Assembly: GCA_015499995.1 (NCBI GenBank)
Contig: JADNRV010000293.1
Location: 1-60,344, forward strand
Direction: 5' to 3'
Source of the DNA: Flammula alnicola
Lineage: Eukaryota > Basidiomycota > Agaricomycetes > Agaricales > Strophariaceae
DNA: 60,344 nucleotides
Below, one piece after another: positions 33,099 to 41,573 of the stretch (positions are counted from its first letter, which is position 1; every line of letters begins with the position of its first letter). The notes under the pieces are model-generated. The model was not told the origin of the DNA and searched no databases. It worked only from the letters and a program-made list of their open reading frames with translations. Position numbers and translations under genes: made by a program.

Positions 33099-36000
33099 GT
33101 TGTCTATCTCCGGGCTCTGTTTCAGGAACCACAGTGACTTCTACTTCCATTTCAATATTAAGATTACCTTGGCGATACGAATTCTGTGGCCGAGAGACAA
33201 AATAGGTATCGTCAAATGAATTTGGAAATAGCAGACGCTCTTGGTACCAAGCGGCTAAGTCAAACTCCGGATCTCCGAAGTGATGCAAGGGTAGGAACCA
33301 GATGTTCCTGCAGAGTTTGTCTTCAACCAGAACTCTAGTATCATCTTCTGGGTCAAACCGAATATCACAGCGCAGTCGATTTCTTAAACTAAATCGGCAG
33401 TCATACAGAAATGGCCGACTTACTTGGACGACAAGTTCTAGGGTTCGTTCAATTAAAGGACCCATGCGCTCTTGAGATTCAGTTATCCATCCATCACCAA
33501 GGGGCACATTGCTGGATATAGCACAACGATGAGCATATTCCAGCGCTGGTTTAAAATCCGGGTTCAAGGTGAGGTCATGACTAAAGTAAGTGGTACACTC
33601 CCGATGTGAATCTGTGACAAGATGCAAATGCGGGGTTGCTGCCTTAACAACAAAGCGAGCATCCTCGGAGAGATCATTATATGGGAAGCGTTCATCTCCG
33701 GGGTATGGTGCTCCGGCTTCTAATACCCGCAGAAGCAATGGCTTGATCATATCTCCTAATTGGGTATTGGGACGTAAAGTTCGGCCATCGGTGCCTAATT
33801 CCCAACGGTATTCTGCTCTCGTAGAATATGTTGATGGAGGAAAGTTTATTCCTACGTCATTGTCTATAATTATCTCAGCGTCTAAATCAGGCGCCTGTTC
33901 GTCTGGCTCTAATACGGGTTCCAGAACCTCTTCCGGTACTTCTTCCGGGAGAATACCATTTAGTTGATCATTAACATAATTAGGTAAAACTTCTGGTGAG
34001 CGTATTTCCTCGGTTACTCCTTCTGGAGCAATGGAAGCACACCCGAATTCAAGTACAGAATCGGACATTTCAGAGATTAGTCCAGGCATGGAAGAATGTG
34101 TACATTCTGAACACGCATCATCTTGATCTTGAGATTTAACAGTGTTAATTAAGTCTTCAATGATGGAACGAAGAGTTTTATCAACATTTCTGGTAAGGGG
34201 AGAATTGCTCATGTTTCGGCGGACAGGTTTGGTTCGTCCATACCTATGGATCAAATACCAGTTACATAAATCAAACTTGCGGTTTGACAGTTCCTGGATC
34301 GAAATCCTAATAGGTCTACCTGGAAATTCCTTGTCGAGAATATCCCAGCGCATATATCCAGTTGAAATGAGACTGAAGCGAGCTGCATCCTCAACTTCAC
34401 AGCAGGTAGACGGGTAAAGTTCCTCAATTCCACTGGAGAGGACTACTACGGCATTCAGAGCAAATGCATTTCCAATTATTGGATAACGTTCCAAGGAGCT
34501 AGCATGTGATCCGGACCATTTTTCGGCCACTAGAGCATACCAAGCCCCAATTCCGAAACATGGATTTCTCAGCTTATATCCACTGATCATTTCACACCTG
34601 CGATAATAGATATCATAAATGATATACATATCAGTGATAAGGGGGACTACAATAAAGCGATGCCCGGTATGAGATGGATCAGATACCCAGGAAAGTGGTG
34701 TATCCCCTGGATATTTATTAGTTAATTCCAACACATATTGGGCAGCGTACATTAAAGCATCACCCAATTGATGCCTTCTTGGCTGGCCCGGATGATAATG
34801 ACAAGGCCAGTAATCCGCTTGATGGCTATGTAATATTTGCCACATCGGATCAGGGTAATCGAAGTTAATTAAGCCGACGGAGATAGAGTTAACCACCTCT
34901 ACTTCATCGGATTCCACTTCTTCGGAGTCCTCTCCGAATTCTATATTAAAATTAGGAACTCCAGGTGGCTTCGAGCCCGATGAGTGCACTGTGCTGCGTT
35001 TCGGGCAATTACGAGACATGTGGCCGGCTTCTTTACAATTAAAGCACTTTCCGGCTGCAAGCAAATCAGCGCGTTCTTTTTCAGTCAGCATAGGTTTCTG
35101 ACTATTGAAAGGTTTGTTTGAAAAGGAATTATTATTTCCTGTACGCGACTGAAATCTATGGGGAGCCGAGTTATTTCCTCGAGGTATAAACGAAGATCCC
35201 CGCCTGTATCCAACACTATGGTTGGACGTCTGGGGTGTGCCAGACCTAGAATGACCTTCACGGTTGAATGGCCGGTAATTGGATGAGGGCTGCCTTGATC
35301 CAATCCGAGCACGATTCTGGTCGCGAGATCGTCCAGGGTTCTGACTTCCCACATGCGAAGATTGATTCTGTTTAGCTTTAGGATCGCTGTTTGATGGGCG
35401 CTTATCCTGAGCGCCTGTTACATTTTCAGCGATCTCGATCATTTCGGCCTGATGAACCACTTCATCCCACAAAGATATTTCAGGATTATAATGATCCATC
35501 CACAGGCTTCGCTGAATAGAAGCTCGGAGTCCACTCCATAGCTTAATTACTTTATCTCTCTCATTGACCATGCCAATAAGATTAAATAGTTCTTCAAGCT
35601 CATGAACATAAGCCGAGACTGATTTATCATTCTGGAAAGCTCGTTTAAGTTTATTTCGTTGTTCCAGTCTAAAGTTAACTGGGAAACAATAGTTAAACAA
35701 GCCTTCAAAGAATTCAGGGAGTGTCCATTGATCGAAATTTAATGACACTTTTTGCGTATAGTAATCATATGCAATTCCCTTGAGATAGTATGATAGTACA
35801 AGTACTTGCCTACTAGGCTTCACTCGCCCATCTAAGACATATGTGGTACCTTCCGTCACGAATCTATGAAAGAGACGAGAATCCGGGGTTCCATCATATT
35901 CCTTAGGGGCTAGTGACTTCAGAGTAGTCTTGGATTTTCTAGTCCTAGAGCGTTTACTCCTTCTAGACTTAGATCGCTTGGCTCGTGAAGCAGGAGGTGT

Positions 36001-37149
36001 CAGCGGATCTTCACCGTGATCACTGCTACTACTGCTCGAGCTTGAATCCGAGCTGGAAGGATCAGATTCCTCACGCTGTGTATTTTTAACTCTCAGGCGC
36101 TCCATATTTGCCAAGGTGCGTCCGAGATAACTATCAATGGGAATCTGATTGATAGGGCGCGTGTCATTAAGGCGCGTGACTCTGTCAGGTGCGGGACCTG
36201 TCATACTCCTTCCTCGGAGTGGCCTTTCAGACCCCCTATCATTTCGCAATGATGGCAGTATATTACGGCCAGGTACATTCTTATTTACTGAATAGCTATT
36301 TAAAATTTGAGCTTGCGTGTCTATGTCTCGCTCAAGGGGGTCCAATTGAATGTTTCCCCAATTATGCGGGTCTACCGCTTTCCCCTTTCGCTTAGAAGAC
36401 GGTCCTTCACCGCGAGAGGGACTAGAACTATGGTCTCTACCTGAGACCATGGATACTTTAGCATAGCGGCGTGATATGCGCTCACGCTCATTTCTTGATA
36501 AAGCTTCCTCTGCCTGAGTAAGAATATCCGGTTGCTCTGGCACAGCCGCTTTATCTTTTTGCGGGATAATAATGTGCGCTGGCAACAGATTTCCTCCGGG
36601 GGGAGTGCTTGGATAGGCGTTGCGCTTATGTACATTGAATGGCGACACAGAGCGTGCGCGTGCATCGCATACGGCCGTATCACTTGCATGCGCATCAGGC
36701 GCGTTGCGTGGGAACTCAACTGATGGCCTACTGCCATGGCTTCGGCTTCGGCGTGAGCGTCTAACCGGGGTCTGCGGTTGCTCACTTACCAAATTTGGGT
36801 TGTTCTGGACCCATTCGCTAAACGATTCGGGCCGTTGGGCTTCCTCCGGCCACTGAGACGTGGTGGTACCGTGCTCATAATCATTTCCTCGGGATGCCAA
36901 ACTCTGGGAATTCTTTCTCCCAGGAGTATTGGGGTCAGGCGACCCCTCCCTAGACCCTCCAATGAGGGCTTCTCGGTAAGTCGGTTTCTTGGCCGGCATT
37001 CTCTGGGCGCTGTCGCTTTCATCAGGGGGCTCACCAGTGCCTAGAGTCGAGTCGGGGATAGCCGTCTGTGCAGCTTCACTTGCCGCATTCCTGGCGGCCG
37101 CGCGGGTTCGGTTGCGAATAGAAGACGTAGTGGGTGGCTGGGCGAACAT
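33049..37149 (-). CDS. Gag polyprotein with a long extra C-terminal domain
   Basis: 1,366 residues. 1-400 is low complexity and charged, including an RSKSRRSKRSRTRKSK-like basic stretch. A retrotransposon capsid domain follows at about 420-575 (SRLFHRFVTEG.., FFEGLFNYCFP, LKRAFQNDKSVSAYVHELEEL). The zinc knuckle CFNCKEAGHMSRNC is at about 700-713. Unusually, some 650 residues come after the knuckle and before the pol shift. They include FDYPDPMWQILHS, WYLIHRYGRTKP, a Pro/Glu-rich stretch EEVPEEVLEPVLEPDE and DCRFSLRNRLRCDIRF. Ordinary Ty3 Gag ends near the knuckle. This region is ordered-looking but not recognised, and no catalytic motif is visible. Gag ends at the TGA 33049-33051, 37 bases past the pol ATG. 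Confidence 0.9.
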   Translation of the reverse strand: MFAQPPTTSSIRNRTRAAARNAASEAAQTAIPDSTLGTGEPPDESDSAQRMPAKKPTYREALIGGSREGSPDPNTPGRKNSQSLASRGNDYEHGTTTSQWPEEAQRPESFSEWVQNNPNLVSEQPQTPVRRSRRSRSHGSRPSVEFPRNAPDAHASDTAVCDARARSVSPFNVHKRNAYPSTPPGGNLLPAHIIIPQKDKAAVPEQPDILTQAEEALSRNERERISRRYAKVSMVSGRDHSSSPSRGEGPSSKRKGKAVDPHNWGNIQLDPLERDIDTQAQILNSYSVNKNVPGRNILPSLRNDRGSERPLRGRSMTGPAPDRVTRLNDTRPINQIPIDSYLGRTLANMERLRVKNTQREESDPSSSDSSSSSSSSDHGEDPLTPPASRAKRSKSRRSKRSRTRKSKTTLKSLAPKEYDGTPDSRLFHRFVTEGTTYVLDGRVKPSRQVLVLSYYLKGIAYDYYTQKVSLNFDQWTLPEFFEGLFNYCFPVNFRLEQRNKLKRAFQNDKSVSAYVHELEELFNLIGMVNERDKVIKLWSGLRASIQRSLWMDHYNPEISLWDEVVHQAEMIEIAENVTGAQDKRPSNSDPKAKQNQSSHVGSQNPGRSRDQNRARIGSRQPSSNYRPFNREGHSRSGTPQTSNHSVGYRRGSSFIPRGNNSAPHRFQSRTGNNNSFSNKPFNSQKPMLTEKERADLLAAGKCFNCKEAGHMSRNCPKRSTVHSSGSKPPGVPNFNIEFGEDSEEVESDEVEVVNSISVGLINFDYPDPMWQILHSHQADYWPCHYHPGQPRRHQLGDALMYAAQYVLELTNKYPGDTPLSWVSDPSHTGHRFIVVPLITDMYIIYDIYYRRCEMISGYKLRNPCFGIGAWYALVAEKWSGSHASSLERYPIIGNAFALNAVVVLSSGIEELYPSTCCEVEDAARFSLISTGYMRWDILDKEFPGRPIRISIQELSNRKFDLCNWYLIHRYGRTKPVRRNMSNSPLTRNVDKTLRSIIEDLINTVKSQDQDDACSECTHSSMPGLISEMSDSVLEFGCASIAPEGVTEEIRSPEVLPNYVNDQLNGILPEEVPEEVLEPVLEPDEQAPDLDAEIIIDNDVGINFPPSTYSTRAEYRWELGTDGRTLRPNTQLGDMIKPLLLRVLEAGAPYPGDERFPYNDLSEDARFVVKAATPHLHLVTDSHRECTTYFSHDLTLNPDFKPALEYAHRCAISSNVPLGDGWITESQERMGPLIERTLELVVQVSRPFLYDCRFSLRNRLRCDIRFDPEDDTRVLVEDKLCRNIWFLPLHHFGDPEFDLAAWYQERLLFPNSFDDTYFVSRPQNSYRQGNLNIEMEVEVTVVPETEPGDRQQVFQEWSRGLRLRTTQ
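33063..33106 (-). promoter_or_regulatory. Programmed -1 frameshift signal between gag and pol
   Basis: On the minus strand the order is: a TAG in the pol frame (33106-33104), a slippery run GGTTTTT (33097-33091; gag codons CAG GTT TTT), seven spacer bases (33090-33084), and a perfect 8-base stem GGAGTCGC / GCGACTCC with a five-base loop (33083-33063). Gag stays open 14 codons past the slip and then ends. Shifting back one base at TTT enters pol directly (TCA GGA ATG GAG). Position, spacing and hairpin are those of -1 frameshift sites. GTT in the P site re-pairs imperfectly, but G-GTT-TTT sites are known to work in some RNA viruses. Confidence 0.75.
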
Positions 37150-37386
37150 AGTCGGTAGTCGTAGAAATTAAGTAGTCGAGTAGTCGGTTCTAAGTCAATA
37201 AAACAAGAGGTCGCCGTACGTTAGTGGCTTCGGGTGATCAGACCGAGGTTCCTGTCGTTAGGCGGGTCGAAGTCGGTAAACGGAGAGTCGGAAAATTAAA
37301 AAATTAAGCAAGGTAGGATAGGATAGTCGAGTCGAGTGTTGTACGGAATGAGATAGTCGATAGAGTCGGTGTAGTGTTCAAAAATA

Positions 37387-37907
37387 TGTGACAATTGGGA
37401 GCTTTCAGAGGCGTGGGAGTCACTGAAAGGCGAATTGGCACACGGTTGTAGATAGCGCGAGAATCAAGTGAACAGGTTAAAACTGTGTGATTGACTGTCT
37501 TGTCCTGTACAAATGGTCGACTCTTTATACTAAGCTAAGAGTACACGAGTCAGGTAATAAAATGGAGTCCGGAGACGAGAAGACGGACGCGTTATAGGTA
37601 GGTATTGAGTAAGTCATTTTACAAGGGATTAGGGAGTCAAAACAAATCATAGGGTGACGATAAAGGAGTCAAAAGAGGAGTCAAATAATAAGAGATATAG
37701 TCATAATAGCGAGTCAGAGAATAGTAAGTAAATACGGAGCCTTGGGCAGTTGAACGAAGCTATATACAAGTAGTTAATGAAACAAATAGGGGCTTACGAA
37801 GATAAGATAAGATACAAGGATCGCGGGAACAGGCGGATAATCATAAGGTACGTGATACGTGATGCGTGGTGGTGCGTGGTACGTGATGCGTGATGGTATT
37901 TGTTACA
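37387..37907 (-). repeat. 5' LTR of the Ty3 element (promoter side)
   Basis: Same 521 bases as the left LTR apart from two substitutions. The leader to the gag ATG is 237 bases (37386-37150) and is rich in AGTCG repeats. Confidence 0.95.
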
Positions 37908-39460
37908 GTGGAATTGCAAGGCCGTTATCGCCAACATATTAGTGCTCACTCGTTAAGGTCGCGCTAAGTAGCAACGGCTGATCGCTCTGCATAGTTATTG
38001 GAACAGTATACAACGTATAAGCGTCAGAGTCTCGATGAGGAGGAAGAGAAGAACGAGGGGGATAGCACTGCCTCGTTGTCGTGGTTCACGTTCAGCTCTT
38101 TAGCCCAAGCGATGCGCACTGCATTCAAGCTGTGTGAATGGACTCAACCCCAAAAATAGCCTCCTGTCAACCCTCCGTGTAGAAATGATGAGGCTTAGAC
38201 GACCAAAACGCAAACACGAATCATAGTAGATGAGCTGGATGATACCGCCTTGGGTAGCGCTGATTTTCGGACATACTATATGTTAACGAACCCGTTTCCC
38301 ATAAAATTTACATGCATACTCATATACTTAGGTCCAAATCCAAATGGATATCCCAATCGACGTCTGGGCTACCTTTGAGACATCGCAACGTGACGAACTG
38401 AAGGGCTCAGGCCATCCGTGTGCAATCGCCAAGGATTTTTACAACACCGCCAACTGCGATTCAGCAGGCGCTGTCCCTGGGCAGCATTCAGCGTCGAATT
38501 TAATGCCAAAGAAGATTTTCCTGCTGACGCACCAAGCTGGAAAAATAAAGCGTTCTAATTCCGTCCGTGTCATGCTCAACATCTAGCACCAGCATCGGAG
38601 CCCAAACTCTGAAGAACCAGGGTGGTGAGACGAATAGCGGTGTCCGACGACCGACAAACGTTGTCGGTCTGGCGTCGATCGTTGTCAAAATTGGCTTCAT
38701 TTCTTGTTCTGGAACGCTGGCGGTAAGTAACAGGAAGAGCTGCAACGCGGGCAAAGGAGGTATGTACCCTATCAGCACCGGATCCGGCAACGACTGGGTT
38801 TGCCCTGTGGGTGCAAGACGCCGTCAATGCAGTGAGTCGTCGTTCGGAGGGCGCAAGGTATGATAACGGCGGGTTGTGTACGGGATCGCGATGAACCAAC
38901 GTGGTTTCAAGGAGGTGCGTAAGTCGCCATGCGCGAGGAAGAGAGGGGTCTACTTTGAAAGAGAGGCATCAAGCCTCGTAAAACGGAGGAGGCCTAATTG
39001 GAGGGTGAATTTGCGCTTGTACTGATGGGGTGAGATTTGTTGCATGAGGGTTGGACGCAATCACGCCTGCCCCGGCGGCCTTCTAAGTCGGGCGAGAGGA
39101 ATATGGATGTCGTCGATGTTTTCGGAGGATTGAGTGGGTTAGAGTACAAATATTTCGCATCGACATTGCAGCCGGCCCAAGCTAAGAGCGATGGAAGGAA
39201 CTCTGTAGGGGTCGACGTTGAAGGCAGCGCTGACGTGGTACCATTTTTCGCTACAATAATTTATTTGGTTGAAGGAGCCGGAAAAAAGGTGATATGCGAC
39301 GTCGTTCGACTTGTAATATTGCAACTGGGACTGCAGGAACATGAGACTGGAAGAAAACAAGACGACGTGGGGAGGAGTCGACGTACGTAGAATAGCCAGA
39401 AATTCGCAAGCATCACCATAGAGCCACAGTCCTAGCGAATATATAGACATATTCCATCTA
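37908..39460. other. Region with open frames but no recognised gene
   Basis: Just right of the LTR, 38010-38157 reads LLEQYTTYKRQSLDEEEEKNEG and FSSLAQAMRTAFKLCEW on the plus strand, ending in a stop; it looks like the tail of a broken gene. On the minus strand, 38790-38500 (PDPVLIGYIPPLPALQLFLL..) and 39450-39139 (YKSNDVAYHLFSGSFNQINYCSEKW..) are open and not repetitive. They may be exons of a decayed gene, but no motif or consistent splicing was found. Confidence 0.3.
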
Positions 39461-39468
39461 AGAATTTA

Positions 39469-40105
39469 GTCTTCCTCGTCTCCGACCCGTTTCTCGGCTT
39501 CTGCTTCTGCGGTGGCGTCGGTTTGAGGGCCAGCGGCAGCTACGATGTATAAAAAATGTTAGATAGTGAAAGATACTTAAGAATGTAAGATGGAAACGTA
39601 CGTCCGAACATGCTTGGGGTCATGAAAGGGCGCTTCAGATCGCCAACGGCGGGCTGGCCGAGGATGTGGGGTCGTAAAGGTTCTTGATGCCCATTGGGTG
39701 AACTTGAAGGTAGGTGTGCATGACGCCCATCATGGCGACGCCAACGTACAAGGAGCGCAGCTAGAGGAAGGAGGTCAGAAAAAGTGTTTCAGTTGGGGAA
39801 GAGTGGAGAGACGGACGAGTTTTGATGCGTTGATGTCTTGTCCATCATAATCGCGAACGGTCGAAGATGACGGACCATTGAAGAAGCAAGCTTCACTACA
39901 CTGCGCGTCAGTGGGACGTGGTTTGAAAGAGAGAAGCTAACCGTATTCGAGCACCGTCTGGTCATTCTTCCGCTGGAAACTAGAGTGAGCTTTAACAATG
40001 CAATTAGGGTAATAAAATGAGCGACCTACGGCGAGAGAAACGCAGTAGTATATAGCCAGAATTATGACACAGGACGATATATCCTCTGCAGACATAGGTG
40101 AGCAC
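39469..40105 (-). pseudogene. PHO88: PHO88/SND3-like membrane protein gene, decayed and missing its 5' part
   Basis: Minus-strand pieces in the right order: VIILAIYYCVSLA (membrane segment, near 40070), RKNDQTVLEYG (about 39982-39948), SSTVRDYDGQD (near 39860), LRSLYVGVAMMGVMHTYLQ (about 39762-39700), MGIKNLYD, then in another frame HILGQPAVGDLKRPFM..PSMFG, and after an intron a Gln/Ala/Glu-rich tail ending EKRVGDEED at 39469. These are the family landmarks of Pho88, an ER membrane protein of phosphate transport and SND targeting. Defects: a frame change between NLYD and HILGQP, loss of the usual YTQPLFIQ stretch before it, phase conflict at the intron after LEYG, and no recognisable first 40 residues. 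A hAT-like element lies directly upstream at 40126. Confidence 0.75.
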
Positions 40106-40125
40106 AAAGGTGAGCACGTCGTGCA

Positions 40126-40845
40126 AGGACCCTGCTTTATGCTGTCAGATGTCCGATCCCTATGCGGACGGAAATGGCCTTAAAATCCAGCCTATGTTCG
40201 ATCCTTATGCGGACGGAAACCGAAAAATTTGGCCGGACGTCCGATCCAAACAGGGTCCGGTAGTGGCCGGTCGGTACGCAGGTCCGATCCCAAATTCGTA
40301 CATTTGTACATGGTTGTCGATGGTCCTTTGTATCAAACACGACCAACAAAATTTCTTTGTTGATCGCCACCTCCACATATCGCAGATCGCAAGTGCCGTT
40401 ACTGTATCGATATTCTCAATGACTTCTAAGGCAAGACGGAGGGCGTTGATGGCTCCAACGGTTACGATCTGGTGAGGATCTTAATTTTCAATATGCAGAT
40501 ATCAGCTTGTTAAGTGCCTTGCCGTAGAATCCTTGGACCCCTCATCATCATCGCGCTCTACATAGAATCTCCGTCAGGCAGCGTCGGGCTGAACGCAACC
40601 TTGGTTTTATTTTATTTCTTTTTCAATTTAATTTTTTGGTATGTTTCTACCTAAAATAAATGTCCGATCCCCTATGCGGACGGAATTTGGCCTGCAGTAT
40701 GTATCATCTGCTATGCGGACGGAAATGGGGTCAAAAAGGTAGGTCCGATCCTTATGCGGACGGAACCAGCAAAAAAACGTCCGTACATAAGTGCAAAAAT
40801 TTGGCCATTTTGGATCGGACATCTGACAGCATAAAGCAGGGTCCT
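40126..40845. mobile_element. Non-autonomous hAT-like element with 8-base target duplication
   Basis: 720 bases with perfect 34-base terminal inverted repeats (40126-40159 and 40812-40845) that start AGGACCCTGCTTTATGCTG. The flanks carry an exact 8-base duplication, GTCGTGCA, at 40118-40125 and 40846-40853, the hallmark length of hAT elements. Inside are several direct copies of TCCGATCC.TATGCGGACGGAA (about 40152, 40199, 40663, 40744, partial at 40243 and 40710) that could bind transposase. No transposase is encoded. Confidence 0.88.
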
Positions 40846-40982
40846 GTCGTGCAAGGCGGTTGATTTCTGTTCGGGCGGAGTTTGTAATATCGGCCCGTCT
40901 GGCCGGGTCCGAGAATGGCGGCTGCAAGACTCGGATGCTCTCTACTTACCAACGTTAATCATTCGTGCCCTCCTGGTGGATA

Positions 40983-41571
40983 CAGTCGAACCTCTCATAA
41001 CCCATACTTCTCATAACCCATAACCCCTTATATCCCATAGCTCGAGCGATCTACCGACTTGGTGGGCGGGGAATTGCATACCATAACCCATAGGTCCGCA
41101 ATAACCCATAACCCATACCCCTCCACAGGCAAAACCCATAGGTTTTGGGTACTATATTTGGTAAAATGTCATAACTTTAGGGTTAAATAATTAGCTTACG
41201 TTGTCCATCACCATCATTCGCCACAGCGGCCACTGAATCAGTTCAAAAAATCACCTTTTCGAACCTTCCCGACCAGCAAAATTATCATTTTCACCTCCAA
41301 AACATCCCCACGGCATAATTTTCCCACGATGCTCATGTCGACGAGACGGTATTTGACTGAACCTTTTCAGCGACTACAACTAACAAAAGTCTACATTATT
41401 GTCGATGGTATGTATTAGCAGTGTATTAGCATGAATCTGTTCTCCATTGTCCATAATTTCTTCGAAGATTTTTCTAATCTATTTTTAGCCTACCTCTCAA
41501 AGCCCATGACCCCTCATAACCCATAGCCCGGGCTGTCCACCGAGGGCTATGGGTTATGAGAGGTTCGACTG
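40983..41571. mobile_element. Non-autonomous pogo/Tc1-like element with TA target duplication
   Basis: 589 bases with perfect 24-base inverted ends (40983-41006 and 41548-41571) starting CAGTCGAACCTCTCATAACC, flanked by TA at 40981-40982 and 41572-41573. Ends starting CAGTCGAACCTC are typical of pogo-family elements. The interior near both ends repeats CATAACCCATA many times, and a subterminal block (ATCTACCGACTTGGTGGG / CTGTCCACCGAGGG) is also shared between sides. No coding capacity. Confidence 0.88.
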
Positions 41572-41573
41572 TA

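Larger units (their letters stand above)
27542..37907 (-). mobile_element. Ty3-type chromovirus LTR retrotransposon, complete
   Basis: 10,366 bases bounded by 521-base direct LTRs (27542-28062 and 37387-37907), each starting TGTGACAATT and ending ATTTGTTACA. The coding strand is minus, so the right LTR is the 5' one. Order from 5': leader with repeated AGTCG motifs, gag (37149-33049), pol in the -1 frame, then about 1.1 kb with further open frames before the 3' LTR. The stretch abutting the 3' LTR contains GGCCAGGAGGGCG, a possible polypurine tract. No primer site beginning TGG follows the 5' LTR. The five bases on each side (TGGCG and GTGGA) do not match, so a target duplication is not seen. 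Confidence 0.95.

Noticed and set aside
37340..37386. tRNA primer-binding site next to the 5' LTR
   Set aside because: The minus-strand sequence after the LTR is TATTTTTGAACACTACACC and has no TGG start; I could not match it to a tRNA end.
27537..37912. Five-base target duplication of the Ty3 element
   Set aside because: Flanking bases TGGCG and GTGGA do not match under any boundary that keeps TG..CA ends.
40126..41571. CRISPR-like array from repeated TCCGATCC..CGGACGGAA and CATAACCCATA units
   Set aside because: Spacing is irregular, the units lie inside TIR elements of a eukaryotic genome, and there are no unique spacers of constant length.
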